A stretch of DNA of 57,999 bases, taken from a virus. The DNA lies in the IMG/VR virus record IMGVR_UViG_3300047322_000965, positions 1 through 57,999 of that record; one strand, given 5' to 3'. Below are positions 17,829-25,766 of this stretch, in pieces (positions within the stretch are counted from its first letter, which is position 1; each line of letters opens with the position of its first letter). The position numbers were made by a program, and so were the translations under genes. The notes under the pieces were generated by a model. It worked only from the letters and a program-made list of their open reading frames with translations, did no database searches and was not told the DNA's origin.

Positions 17829-17848
17829 GCGGGGCATTGCTGCCCCGC
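17829..17848 (-). terminator. GC-rich hairpin after the 154-aa gene
   Basis: GCGGGGCA and TGCCCCGC pair perfectly (8 bp) around a 4-base loop. On the minus strand it is followed only by TTTCC, so it is either a weak terminator or an RNA-stabilising 3' hairpin for the abundant first leftward mRNA. Confidence 0.55.
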
Positions 17849-17866
17849 AATCCAACCGGGCTGTTG

Positions 17867-18331
17867 CTACAGATCGCCCAGATCGCCCAATTCCGCAGTC
17901 GCGCCGCCGCCGCTCCCGCGCTTGGCAGGGATATAACCGGCGCTGGCAACTTCGTCGCCAAACTTCACCATCAACACGTTCCGATATTTGTCGGAAAGTA
18001 TCGTGTTGGTGATGGCTTCCTCCGAAGGGTTTGTGACACCCTTGGCGGTTGCCGCGTCCCTGATATACTTCCGCACGCTATCCGCAGCGGCGAAAGTCTT
18101 CTCAAAGAGGCTTACGCGGTCGCGCCCAGCCTCTTTATAACCGGCATTAAACGCGCGCACGATCATATCGTGCAACTTGTCTGCCGCGTCGGGACCGTGC
18201 GCTTCGGCAACGGTTGCGAGTTCCGGCATGTCGGGGATGCGAATGAACTTCCCCGCACCGTCCTTGTCAACGGTCGCAAAGTATGCAACCGGCTGAACCC
18301 ACACAACCGAACCATTTTCCGATTTCGCCAT
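17867..18331 (-). CDS. 154-aa hypothetical protein, first gene of leftward module
   Basis: MAKSENGSVVWVQPVAYFATV..., soluble, Lys/Ala/Asp-rich, codon use richer in G and C than most genes here, which suggests high expression. The C-terminal segment is Gly-rich and ends ELGDLGDL, an acidic-hydrophobic tail like those on SSB-type proteins and like the LDLDL tails in this window. AAGGAAG precedes the ATG by 8 bases. It could be a single-strand DNA-binding or recombination accessory protein, but no fold was recognised. Confidence 0.6.
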   Translation of the reverse strand: MAKSENGSVVWVQPVAYFATVDKDGAGKFIRIPDMPELATVAEAHGPDAADKLHDMIVRAFNAGYKEAGRDRVSLFEKTFAAADSVRKYIRDAATAKGVTNPSEEAITNTILSDKYRNVLMVKFGDEVASAGYIPAKRGSGGGATAELGDLGDL

Positions 18332-19075
18332 TGTAACAACTTCCTTACGTTGTGGGATGAAACGGCAACCGCGTTTTTAGGGTCGCCTATCCCCTTGCCA
18401 TAGTTCCGCTATGGCGCGGCCTTACTCTCTATCCTAGCCGCTGAAACCACCCAACTTGCCCTTGCTAGCGTTGCCCCTTTCAGGGTCGCGTGCGGCGCTT
18501 GTGGAGGGCACCGCGGGATTGAGTACTAGACGGTTTTGCGGCGAGGCCGCTATGAGGCGTTTCGTGTCGTTTCGTTAGGTGTAAGATATAGATTGCTCCG
18601 GGAATTGCAAGCGCCGCGACCGGGTTTTATGCTGAATTAGATCAAATTTTATCAGTCTGGCGCTTGCCGCGAAAGGCCGGCCTAGTGGCGTCGGGGACCG
18701 CTAGCGGCCTCGGGCATCCCTGCCCCATATGGTGACAGTATATAAGGAACGCGCGCGCGTGCGCCTTTTTTGGCCGCTAGTCAATCCCCTATCGCAAAAA
18801 AGATGGTTAACAAACCGCGCGGCCTCGGGGACCGCTAACTTTGCATACAATTTTATCTAATAGAGGATTGCAATACTATTCCGTTTCTGTTATTGTAATG
18901 TTTCGGTCCCCAAAGAAATGTAGACCCGGAGGCGACGAATGCCTATCCTTATGCTCTATTTGAGCATATTGGACCGGGGCTCTTACGATTGCTCCGTTAG
19001 TAGTTATGCCGGTTTAAAGCTTTTTGTAAATTTTAAACCCTCGCGCAACAAAGCAAAGCAATGCTAACAAACCAA
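18332..19075. promoter_or_regulatory. Divergent non-coding region, left part
   Basis: No ORF is supported on either strand for about 740 bp. It holds two copies of CGGGGACCGCTA (about 18691 and 18826), a small ATGCTC-TATTT-GAGCAT hairpin (18951-18967), AT-rich patches (18636-18652, 18843-18900) and a weak minus-strand promoter candidate (TTGCAA at 18610-18605, 16 bases, TATCTT at 18588-18583) that could drive the leftward genes. It lies exactly between the two transcription directions, as origins and early promoters often do. Confidence 0.5.
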
Positions 19076-19320
19076 TATAACAATAACTAACAATACTACA
19101 ACTATAACTACAACTAATACTACAAAGAACTACAAAGAACTACAAATACAACTACAACCATTCTTTTGACTTAATACCACCAAACACTAAAATCACAATA
19201 ACAAACCAGCTACAACTACAACTCGAGTATTACTCCAGTTGGACTACAACCACAACTCCATTTCAAGATCCAAAGTACCAAAAGCACAACTACAACTACA
19301 ACTACAACCCACCTATTGGA
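19076..19320 (+). repeat. A/C-rich CTACAA/CAACTA repeat tract, candidate origin element
   Basis: On the plus strand the words ACTACAA, AACTAC and ACAACTACAACT recur more than a dozen times with irregular spacing. G is nearly absent, giving extreme strand asymmetry. There is no long stem-loop. Such one-sided tracts next to iteron-like repeats and an A-tract are typical of replication origins or replication-primer regions. A shadow ORF runs through it but its residues only mirror the repeat. Confidence 0.6.
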
Positions 19321-19339
19321 CCAGAATCGGAGGTACCCC

Positions 19340-19552
19340 GTCAGAACAATGTAGCGATGTTTTGGTAGTAGTACGTCAGAACAACGTAGCGACCCGTCAG
19401 AACAATGTAGCCGGGCGTCAGATCAATGCTAGTGGCCAATACAGGCGGTTGCTAACAAGGGGCGTCAGAACAATGCAGGCGGTGTCAGAACAATGCAGGG
19501 ACCAAACTAGGGGGTGCCAGAACAACGTAGCGGTTGGGGTGTCAGAACAATG
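19340..19552 (+). repeat. Cluster of eight GTCAGAACAATG motifs
   Basis: Copies start at 19340, 19375, 19396, 19417, 19464, 19484, 19516 and 19541. Six match all or all but one of the 12 bases. The rest differ at one or two positions (AACAACG, GATCAATG, GCCAG). The extended form is GTCAGAACAATGTAGC. Start-to-start distances are 35, 21, 21, 47, 20, 32 and 25 bases. All point the same way as the downstream genes. The motif falls in all three frames of the overlapping open frame, so it is conserved as DNA, not protein. Likely iterons or operator sites. Confidence 0.85.
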
Positions 19553-19662
19553 TAGCTATGTTTTGGATCAGCAAGTAAAAACCATACCATAAAACCACCT
19601 GTCAAAAGCCTATACAAGTCGAGGGGGCCGCCTCCCCAGTCTGCCAGAGGTGCCATACTAAT

Positions 19663-19690
19663 AAAAAAAAAAAAATAATATAATACCCCC
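19663..19690. other. A-tract and AT-rich unwinding-type element
   Basis: Thirteen consecutive A then TAATATAATA lie between the motif cluster and the first early gene. In origins such tracts serve as bendable or easily melted DNA. It could equally be the UP-element and -10 of a promoter. Confidence 0.45.
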
Positions 19691-19754
19691 TATAGGGAGT
19701 ATGGCGGTGGCCACCCAATCCAACCCACGTCAGGGTGCGGGCGACCCCCTAGAC

Positions 19755-19783
19755 TTGACAACTGTTTTTCATTATGGTTTTAT
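19755..19783 (+). promoter_or_regulatory. Sigma70-like promoter for the rightward module
   Basis: TTGACA (19755-19760), a 17-base spacer, then TTTTAT (19778-19783). The -35 is perfect and the -10 matches TATAAT at four of six positions. It sits about 43 bases before the first rightward start codon at 19826, so it is the best candidate for the early promoter. Confidence 0.65.
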
Positions 19784-19825
19784 GCCCCTGTTTTTACAAC
19801 TCTCAACTTATCTCAGGAACCCCCA

Positions 19826-20431
19826 ATGCGCCTAACTCAAGAACGAATAATCGCAATCATAGACTACGCAGTAAAATACAGCGACGCAATGATTGAAATT
19901 CGAGAGCGAATCGTCCCCGAACTACGACATATAAGTTCAACTCTAACCGACGGAACCCAAAAAGAAGCAATTGATAACGTCTGTCTATTCATACTCAATC
20001 TAACCGAGATTGACATTACTGCTATAAGGGATCTTGCAATCGAAAAGGCCCATTTCAACTCAACCCGAATTAAACATAACGAATATATGCGAAGCGCCTA
20101 CTATCGTCGGAAAGCAAAAAACGCTCATAGCGCAAATCCTCTCGATTTAGGAATGGAATCACCAGGTATCAATGACGATCCAATGGCAGCACAACGCGAA
20201 GTCTACCTAACTAATACCCGTCAGAACAATGAACATCCACGTCAGAACAATGTAGCTATAGAAGAAGTTCCACTCCTCGCTCGGATTGAAGCCCAAGCAG
20301 CCGAGTATGAAAAATCAAACCAGCCAACACAAAACTCCCCTTCCGAATCCGAGGAAGCCCTTAAAGCAAAATTCGGTCCCGACTTCCACCCACTTCCGGC
20401 CCGAGTTGGATTAAAAAGGAACCAAACCTAA
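19826..20431 (+). CDS. 201-aa hypothetical early protein carrying two motif copies
   Basis: First gene of the rightward module, after a CAGGAA ribosome site. Residues 1-100 are helical with an Ile/Glu-rich core (AIIDYAVKYSDAMIEIRERIVPEL); the rest is polar and likely flexible. Residues about 132-143 read RQNNEHPRQNN, produced by two GTCAGAACAATG copies (20220 and 20241) in the CAG-AAC-AAT frame. Not recognised. An early position suggests host takeover or replication initiation, but this is a guess. Confidence 0.75.
   Translation: MRLTQERIIAIIDYAVKYSDAMIEIRERIVPELRHISSTLTDGTQKEAIDNVCLFILNLTEIDITAIRDLAIEKAHFNSTRIKHNEYMRSAYYRRKAKNAHSANPLDLGMESPGINDDPMAAQREVYLTNTRQNNEHPRQNNVAIEEVPLLARIEAQAAEYEKSNQPTQNSPSESEEALKAKFGPDFHPLPARVGLKRNQT
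20220..20252 (+). repeat. Two in-gene GTCAGAACAATG copies 21 bp apart
   Basis: Exact 12-base copies at 20220-20231 and 20241-20252. The spacing equals the 21-bp steps of the non-coding cluster. They are translated as RQNN in a linker-like part of the 201-aa protein. Confidence 0.85.
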
Positions 20432-20790
20432 TGGACAACCCCAAACCCGACCTCCAAGTTACCCCAATATCTGATCCCAATCCTTGGATTCCAATTCAAA
20501 ACCCCCTCGACCTAAAACACTTAGGCAAACTTATTGAAGAACTCAACGAAGCCGGCTCGGCAACCGCCCGTTGTATAATTCAAGGCATAGACGAGGTTGA
20601 ACCTGTTACTAAAAAATCAAACCGCACTTGGCTTCAAGAAGAACTTGCCGATGTTATTGCAAACATAAATCTGGTCATCGAGCATTTCAAACTTAACGTT
20701 CCTGCCATCGAAGCACGAATTGATCGCAAATACGACCATTTAAAGAAATGGCACAACATGCTAAACAACGACGATCATAAGTTGGACTAA
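20431..20790 (+). CDS. MazG-like nucleotide pyrophosphohydrolase
   Basis: 119 residues, starting in a TAATG overlap. LGKLIEELNEAGSATARCIIQG (about 31-52) and WLQEELADVIANINLVIEHF supply the E-E-x-x-E and E-x-x-D acidic motifs of the all-alpha NTP-PPase (MazG/iMazG) family, which bind Mg and hydrolyse NTPs to NMPs. In phages they may clear dUTP or ppGpp-type nucleotides. With dCTP deaminase and ThyX in this genome, dUTP to dUMP is a plausible step. Confidence 0.75.
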   Translation: MDNPKPDLQVTPISDPNPWIPIQNPLDLKHLGKLIEELNEAGSATARCIIQGIDEVEPVTKKSNRTWLQEELADVIANINLVIEHFKLNVPAIEARIDRKYDHLKKWHNMLNNDDHKLD

Positions 20791-20794
20791 AGCG

Positions 20795-21115
20795 ATGAGA
20801 ACCCGTCGTTTCTTCAAAATAACCGAAATAGCTCTCCTGCGAAGATTAGCCGCCGAAGGAAAGTCTCAGAAGTTCTGCGCCGACCTCCTAGACCGAAATC
20901 CTGGAACCATCGCCCAAGCTGGGAAACGATACGGAATTTACTTCCATGCCACAACCGGAAGACCGAAAGCAACTGAAGCCGAACGCGCCGAACAACGCCA
21001 ACGACGCGCCGACGCTTGCAGGCGGTGGCGAGCGAAACAAGGCGCCAAAGTAATGCCACAAATGGCTCGGTTCCCACAGATAGAACGGTTTGACGATCCC
21101 AGAGTAATGATCTAA
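20795..21115 (+). CDS. 106-aa helix-turn-helix DNA-binding protein
   Basis: FFKITEIALLRRLAAEGKSQKFCADLLDRNPGTIAQAGKRYGI (residues 6-48) is a helix-turn-helix of the Myb/GcrA-like kind, followed by a strongly basic stretch (EAERAEQRQRRADACRRWRAKQ). It sits in the early operon just after the repeat cluster and before two genes whose start codons carry the GTCAGAACAATG motif, so it is the best local candidate to bind that motif. That link is inference. Confidence 0.7.
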   Translation: MRTRRFFKITEIALLRRLAAEGKSQKFCADLLDRNPGTIAQAGKRYGIYFHATTGRPKATEAERAEQRQRRADACRRWRAKQGAKVMPQMARFPQIERFDDPRVMI

Positions 21116-21123
21116 AGAAGGAT

Positions 21124-21135
21124 GTCAGAACAATG
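21124..21135 (+). promoter_or_regulatory. GTCAGAACAATG copy on a start codon
   Basis: An exact motif whose terminal ATG (21133) is the start codon of a 45-aa membrane ORF. AGAAGGA lies further upstream than usual. Confidence 0.8.
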
Positions 21136-21270
21136 AATGCCAATATCTCACACGAGGCTACAAGAGCTAAGCATAAAAAACTTATGAACATTTTAGGGAC
21201 TATACAGATAATTCTCGTTGTAATATTATTAATATTAAAATTATATAATGCTTACCATCACACTTATTAG
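21133..21270 (+). CDS. 45-aa single-pass membrane protein
   Basis: MNANISHEATRAKHKKLMNI... has a basic N-terminal part, then a hydrophobic helix (LGTIQIILVVILLILKLY) and a His/Tyr-rich end. The start codon is the ATG of a motif copy. Its stop is followed after 6 bases by the next motif copy. Function unknown. Confidence 0.65.
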   Translation: MNANISHEATRAKHKKLMNILGTIQIILVVILLILKLYNAYHHTY

Positions 21271-21276
21271 AAAGAC

Positions 21277-21288
21277 ATCAGAACAATG
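21277..21288 (+). promoter_or_regulatory. Motif copy (ATCAGAACAATG) on a start codon
   Basis: Eleven of twelve bases match. The ATG at 21286 is the start codon of the 119-aa gene. Only a weak AGAAAGA stands in for a ribosome site. Confidence 0.8.
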
Positions 21289-21645
21289 AACGCTCTCGAT
21301 CGACGAATAAAGTATGCTCTAAACTACGTCGCCGATATGACCTATTGCGGCGCAGACGCCGAATGGCATTTCAAGAAAGACTACAATCCCCAAATAGTCC
21401 TCGACACTATCGAAATACTAAAGCCTAATTCAACAATAAACATTGGAACCGAAACCACCATTTGCCCTCGATGCAATAACAAAGTCGAATATGACTTCAT
21501 CATTAGTCGCGGATATTTCACTAACGGTAGAATCCTACCCTCCCTCGACTACGACCTAATCGCCGACACCATATTCCATTCCGAATGTTGGAACAAACAG
21601 ATAGAAGAGTTTCCGCCTGCATTTAATACAAAGATTGAAAAATAA
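21286..21645 (+). CDS. 119-aa protein with a CxxC zinc-ribbon-like motif
   Basis: MNALDRRIKYALNYVADM..., with CPRCNNKVEYDF around residues 61-72 and a later HSECWNKQ that could complete a C4 or C3H metal site. The remainder is mixed alpha/beta. No family recognised. Starts on a motif copy. Confidence 0.65.
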   Translation: MNALDRRIKYALNYVADMTYCGADAEWHFKKDYNPQIVLDTIEILKPNSTINIGTETTICPRCNNKVEYDFIISRGYFTNGRILPSLDYDLIADTIFHSECWNKQIEEFPPAFNTKIEK

Positions 21646-21832
21646 ATAGTGCTAAGTGTGACAATTTTGCAACACAACCTGGGATTGAGTAGCCATCATT
21701 TTATTCAACTTATAATACTGCGAACTTTTGCCGCATAGCCATACCCCTTGTCCTTATGCTACCGTCTGGCTCGGGCGAATTCCGCCAGCACCCCACCCGG
21801 AACATTGTTCCGATAACATTGGAAACGCGCAA
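21646..21832 (+). promoter_or_regulatory. Short non-coding gap with a possible promoter
   Basis: The gap contains a perfect TATAAT (21711-21716) but no good -35 at 16-18 bases. A frame from 21728 is open but lacks a ribosome site, and its N-terminus looks random. A secondary early promoter is possible. Confidence 0.35.
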
Positions 21833-22072
21833 ATGACCGTTCCAAGTCTAAAATCCCAAAATGACGAAAAAGTCTACGTCAGAAAGCTCCGCCTAAACCA
21901 AGGCGGATATACAGACCGTGGAGATTACTACGGTACCGGTTTACCGTTATATGAGTGTTGGAATAATGAAATATACCAAACATTCCGCGCCGACGATCGT
22001 TCACATGCAATAGAGCAATTACGAGACTGTTACAAAGGCCAAGATATAAAAGTCTATAGGGAGGGCAACTAA
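21833..22072 (+). CDS. 79-aa conserved phage protein
   Basis: From the ATG at 21833 (GGAA 8 bases upstream) it reads KVYVRKLRLNQGGYTDRGDYYGTG and then a Trp/Asp-rich part. I recognise this 'K-V-Y-V-R-x-x-R-L-x-x-G-G-Y-x-x-x-G-x-Y-x-G' pattern from many phage early regions; it has no known function. Confidence 0.7.
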   Translation: MTVPSLKSQNDEKVYVRKLRLNQGGYTDRGDYYGTGLPLYECWNNEIYQTFRADDRSHAIEQLRDCYKGQDIKVYREGN

Positions 22073-22785
22073 TGCCAGCCCCAATCCAAAGCCAACTAAC
22101 AAATTCCTATCCCACCCCTCGGCAATTCTGGATTTATCGTATCCCCAGCTATATTCGGGGGAAAGATCCAAAGAATTACAAACCATCCCGCAAAGATGGG
22201 TTGCCAATGCTTTGTATTGGCCAATCAGCACAGCAAGCTCGCGAATCAATACGCCTTTTAAATGAAGGCCCGAACGAAACCCATTTTATTCGTATTCATA
22301 GAACCCCACTAGCCAATAACAAAAATTCCCGTCCAACCGGACATGGAATTGCCCGAAGTGAACCGCTTGCAGTTCCTGAGATTAACAAAACTCCAATTCC
22401 AATCCAAGGCCAACTAATAATCCAATGGGACGGAGCTACGCTTCGGGTAGAAGCTCCCGGTCGCAACGGTTCTCGGCAAAAAGTAGAGGGTGTTTACCTT
22501 TCCGACCTTCCACTTGAAATGCAACACTCCCTGCTTTCCCAAGTAGAAGATGCTCGCGACCGCAACCGGGCCGAACTCCTTGCAACCCAACGCGAAAACA
22601 TTGCTTACGTTGCCGGCGCTCGGGGAATGGGCGTAGAATTCGCCCGCCAGATTTGGCCATCGGCTACCATTACTTCCCGAACAATGCGCGCCCGATTGGC
22701 AAAAGCCGGCCAATATGATCCGATTTCCGGTAAAATCCGCGGCGAAACAAAGCCCCAGAAAGAAATCCTAGATCTGGACCTATAG
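22072..22785 (+). CDS. 237-aa hypothetical protein with LDLDL tail
   Basis: Starts in a TAATG overlap. The N-terminal half is Pro-rich beta (RQFWIYRIPSYIRG), then charged helices (QVEDARDRNRAELLATQREN), then a polar linker (ISGKIRGETKPQKE) ending ILDLDL at the exact C-terminus. Not recognised. The tail is shared with several other proteins here and may dock a common partner. Confidence 0.7.
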   Translation: MPAPIQSQLTNSYPTPRQFWIYRIPSYIRGKDPKNYKPSRKDGLPMLCIGQSAQQARESIRLLNEGPNETHFIRIHRTPLANNKNSRPTGHGIARSEPLAVPEINKTPIPIQGQLIIQWDGATLRVEAPGRNGSRQKVEGVYLSDLPLEMQHSLLSQVEDARDRNRAELLATQRENIAYVAGARGMGVEFARQIWPSATITSRTMRARLAKAGQYDPISGKIRGETKPQKEILDLDL

Positions 22786-22801
22786 GGAGGCAAAGAACCA
22801 A

Positions 22802-23062
22802 ATGTTCCGCAAACAAATGATTCCGCCAATCTCAACTATCCATGCCGTTAAAGAGCTTCCACCCGGAAGCCAATCCCTTGCTGCCAATTCTGGCAACGCA
22901 CTTCAGTTCTTCCTAGAACATACCAATCATCCAGACCAACATTTCGTCCAAATGATGCACGAAGCAATCTTATTCGGTTTCTTCATCTATCTCGGCAAGG
23001 ACGCTCTTCAAATAACCCAACTCGGATATTTGTTCCTAACTCCCAAATCCAAAGGAAATTAG
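22802..23062 (+). CDS. 86-aa hypothetical protein
   Basis: Follows a strong GGGAGG ribosome site. MFRKQMIPPISTIHAVKELPPG..., with a central helix (NSGNALQFFLEHTNH) and a hydrophobic helix (HEAILFGFFIYLGKDALQ). It may be membrane-associated or a small helical bundle. Not recognised. Confidence 0.65.
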   Translation: MFRKQMIPPISTIHAVKELPPGSQSLAANSGNALQFFLEHTNHPDQHFVQMMHEAILFGFFIYLGKDALQITQLGYLFLTPKSKGN

Positions 23063-23063
23063 C

Positions 23064-23372
23064 ATGACCGATTTCATGACCGAACTTCCGCGCCGATTTC
23101 ATGCCCGAGACAAAATCTCGCCCCAATTTACCCGAAGACATTACATTTGGCTCACAAATGCTATGCGCCAATTATTAAGCAATTTTACCGTCCCAGATAA
23201 AGATAACGTTTGGAAATCTGATGCAGAAGAAATTTCCAGTCATCAAACAGACTATTGGGCTGTACAACGAGGTATTGAAATCTTTGCTGAAATACTCGCA
23301 AACGACAACCCCCGTTTCAACAAACAGCAATTTCTCGATAACATCTTCAACCCAACTTCGGAGCCAAAGTAA
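23064..23372 (+). CDS. 102-aa hypothetical protein
   Basis: MTDFMTELPRRFHARDKISPQ..., soluble, with a helix around MRQLLSNFTV and another at GIEIFAEILANDNPRFNK. It starts one base after the previous stop and ends in a TAATG overlap with the next gene. Not recognised. Confidence 0.65.
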   Translation: MTDFMTELPRRFHARDKISPQFTRRHYIWLTNAMRQLLSNFTVPDKDNVWKSDAEEISSHQTDYWAVQRGIEIFAEILANDNPRFNKQQFLDNIFNPTSEPK

Positions 23373-23605
23373 TGACCGTTCGCCGAACAAAACATCCAAT
23401 TACTGGCAATTTTGAAGATGCCATTTGGTTGGAAGATTATTTTGGAAGAACCCAAATTGGAATCAAATTCCAAAGCGGTGAAATTTTCCGCGCCGACGAC
23501 CACGATTGGCAATTCTTATCTGAGGGAATTCCAATCAACTTTACTATCGCTCGAACCAATTCCAAAATAATCGTACAATACAAGTCTGATCTCCCACAAG
23601 AATAG
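23372..23605 (+). CDS. 77-aa hypothetical protein
   Basis: Starts in a TAATG overlap. A beta-rich small protein (FGRTQIGIKFQSGEIFRADDHDWQFL) ending in a positively charged strand. Not recognised. Confidence 0.6.
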   Translation: MTVRRTKHPITGNFEDAIWLEDYFGRTQIGIKFQSGEIFRADDHDWQFLSEGIPINFTIARTNSKIIVQYKSDLPQE

Positions 23606-23617
23606 AAGGCAGTCCCT

Positions 23618-23857
23618 ATGACCAACAAAGTTTGGCAAACATCCGTCTACGGCAAATCCCACGGAACCAAGGGAACTTACCATTTCCGCAACCTAGCCGA
23701 TGTTCTCAAATCGGTTAAAGAAACTTGGTCCAAAGGCACCGTCAGAAAACTAAACATGGCCGACAACTCCCACGTTTGGGTCTACGAAAACAATGCAGTT
23801 GCAGTCGAAGCAATCCAAATCGAGATAACCATCCTCGACAACTGGACCCATTTCTAA
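23618..23857 (+). CDS. 79-aa hypothetical protein
   Basis: MTNKVWQTSVYGKSHGTKGTY..., a small alpha/beta protein with an acidic-hydrophobic end (IQIEITILDNWTHF). It sits just before the AAA ATPase. An overlapping longer ATPase frame from 23725 is only an upstream extension and is not used. Confidence 0.6.
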   Translation: MTNKVWQTSVYGKSHGTKGTYHFRNLADVLKSVKETWSKGTVRKLNMADNSHVWVYENNAVAVEAIQIEITILDNWTHF

Positions 23858-23904
23858 ACCCCAAAAAGCCCCAAAATCGGGAAACGAGAAAGGACCGTTC
23901 CCAA

Positions 23905-25515
23905 ATGGCTGAATTCCCAATGGACACTTTCGAACTCGAAAAACAAATCCGGCTCTTAACCGGCAAAACTGTCGGCCCGAACCCGCGCGGCACTCCCGAA
24001 ATCAGTGTTCCGTTAGAACCGGAAGTCCGCGACCTACTAAAAGCTTGGCTAACCAGCCTCGGCGCTGATAACAATAAAAGTGATGTTGGCCTAGCCCGTT
24101 GTTATTCCGCAGGCCGCCAATGGGTCCGCAAGCGCCTAGTTAGCGGTGGCAACCAACCAAAAGAAGACCGCCCAATAATCGAGCTTGGCGGCTTTGGTCA
24201 AAATTCACTCTTAGATACCAATGACTTCGGTGAAACAAAAGCCCCCGAAGTTGTTCCCAGCTCAGTTCCACAACAAACAAAACCTTCCCAACCATCGCCA
24301 TCATCCAATCTCGACGATCTAGTTCTCGCAACCCGCGTTCGCGAAGCAACAAAACAACTAACATCCCAAGTTGCCGAGGCCGTGCGGATCGAAACAGCCC
24401 GTCAGATCAATGCATTGGGACTTGGAACCAAACTAACATCCGAAATCAGCACCCTCGTAACCAATCTAACATCCACACTGGCACATTCAGTCACAATGGA
24501 TGCAATAAAAAACAACCTTCCAGTCCGCATTGAACTGCAACTCCCAAATCGGGAAATTCGCCCGCTTTCAGAAGAACCCCGACACGAGAAGTTTGGTCAA
24601 ATCCTCCGCTACCTATCCCGAGGCCGCCACGTTTATGCGGTTGGCCCTGCCGGAACTGGCAAAACAAAGCTTGGCGAACAACTCGCGCAAGCGTTAGAAT
24701 TGGACTTCTATCCACTCTCTCCCGCCCTAACTCGCTACGAAGCATCCGGCTACCAATCCGCCACCGGCGAATACATTGGAACCCATCTGCGACGCGCGAT
24801 TGAATTCGGCGGCTTTGCACTTATCGACGAAGGCGACGCCTGGGCAGCCGCAGCAATGTTATTCCTAAACGCTCCCCTTGCCAACGGCTACTGTACCTTC
24901 CCAGACAAAGTAATCAAAGTCCATCCCGACTTTCGTTGTATGATTGCAGCCAATACCTTTGGCCGTGGGGCGGATCGCCAATATGTTGGCAGAAATCCCC
25001 TCGACGCCGCATCCCGAAACCGGTTTAAGTTTGTAGAAATCGGTTACGACCGAAAGCTAGAAACTATCCTCTTCGGTTCCGGCCAATGGGTCCAATACTG
25101 TTGGCGGGTTCGCGAAGCTGTCGAAACCCTCCGACTCCAACACGTTATTTCAATGCGGAACATTGAACTTTGCGTGGAAGACGCAAAATACGGCGATCCA
25201 ACCGAAGAAATCCTCGACGCCAACATCTGGCAAGGACTTGAACCCGACCAGATCAACAAAATAACAAACATCGCCGGGAAAATTGCGGTTGATAAAGTCC
25301 GTCAGAGCTACGACGGATTTATATCCAACCTAAAAGCCGGCAGCATTTCAGAAGCAACCAATATCTGGGCCAGTGAAATCGGTATTTCCTATTCCGAAGC
25401 AAAAGAATGGGTCGAGAACTGCGCCAACAAACCCCCATCATTCATTGAATGGAAAAATATGCGCGAATTAATCCTCGGCAACAAAGACAAATTTGACGAC
25501 GAGGAGGCCGCATAG
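23905..25515 (+). CDS. AAA+ ATPase, CobS/MoxR-like
   Basis: 536 residues from the ATG at 23905 (AAAGGA upstream). Residues 1-225 are a family-specific region with an IELGGFG motif at 92-98. The ATPase core has Walker A GPAGTGKT (247-254), Walker B FALIDE (304-309), a sensor-1 Asn (AAN at 348-350) and a likely arginine finger near RNRF (371-374). This is the CobS/MoxR subgroup, ring ATPases that work with VWA or metal-chelatase partners. The Asp-rich protein three genes downstream may be that partner. A copy of the repeat motif (GTCAGATCAATG) lies inside the gene. Confidence 0.85.
   Translation: MAEFPMDTFELEKQIRLLTGKTVGPNPRGTPEISVPLEPEVRDLLKAWLTSLGADNNKSDVGLARCYSAGRQWVRKRLVSGGNQPKEDRPIIELGGFGQNSLLDTNDFGETKAPEVVPSSVPQQTKPSQPSPSSNLDDLVLATRVREATKQLTSQVAEAVRIETARQINALGLGTKLTSEISTLVTNLTSTLAHSVTMDAIKNNLPVRIELQLPNREIRPLSEEPRHEKFGQILRYLSRGRHVYAVGPAGTGKTKLGEQLAQALELDFYPLSPALTRYEASGYQSATGEYIGTHLRRAIEFGGFALIDEGDAWAAAAMLFLNAPLANGYCTFPDKVIKVHPDFRCMIAANTFGRGADRQYVGRNPLDAASRNRFKFVEIGYDRKLETILFGSGQWVQYCWRVREAVETLRLQHVISMRNIELCVEDAKYGDPTEEILDANIWQGLEPDQINKITNIAGKIAVDKVRQSYDGFISNLKAGSISEATNIWASEIGISYSEAKEWVENCANKPPSFIEWKNMRELILGNKDKFDDEEAA
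24401..24412 (+). repeat. Variant motif copy GTCAGATCAATG inside the AAA gene
   Basis: One base differs from the consensus, the same change as the fourth cluster copy. Translated as RQIN. Could be chance, but direction and form fit the family. Confidence 0.5.
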
Positions 25516-25517
25516 CA

Positions 25518-25739
25518 ATGGCCAAGGCAATCATCTTATCAATCCATTCCGATCCAGAACGAAAGTTCCTCTACAAAGAGCGAATTCGTCAAACTCAACG
25601 TTCTTGGAAAGTCCATCGTAAAACAAAGTACCATCGCCTCGCCGGATTAAGAGCAAAAGACATACAACGGCTATTCAAATTCCTCGAAGCCAGCCGTCAC
25701 CGTCAGAACAATGCACGCCCGAACAATAATTGGTGCTAG
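25518..25739 (+). CDS. 73-aa basic hypothetical protein
   Basis: MAKAIILSIHSDPERKFLYKE..., strongly basic (RQTQRSWKVHRKTKYHRLAG). Its C-terminal RHRQNNARPNNNWC contains an exact motif copy (25702-25713) in the RQNN frame, so the motif may have extended the gene. Starts 2 bases after the ATPase stop. Not recognised. Confidence 0.6.
   Translation: MAKAIILSIHSDPERKFLYKERIRQTQRSWKVHRKTKYHRLAGLRAKDIQRLFKFLEASRHRQNNARPNNNWC
25702..25713 (+). repeat. Exact motif copy at the end of the 73-aa gene
   Basis: GTCAGAACAATG read as RQNN near the C-terminus. Confidence 0.8.
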
Positions 25740-25766
25740 AATCAATGCCCGACGATAATATCATAC

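Noticed and set aside
19340-19552. CRISPR array
   Set aside because: Repeats are only 12-16 bases with irregular 20-47 base steps, and no cas genes are present; the Cas4-like nuclease is a common phage recombination protein.
19239-19592. 117-aa ORF across the CTACAA and motif repeats
   Set aside because: The eight motif copies fall in all three frames of this ORF and the residues only mirror the repeats; there is no ribosome site.
19681-19700. T7-promoter-like text TAATACCCCCTATAGGGAGT
   Set aside because: Spacing is three bases short of the T7 promoter, no phage RNA polymerase is encoded in the window, and TATAGGGAG recurs elsewhere as ribosome-site sequence.
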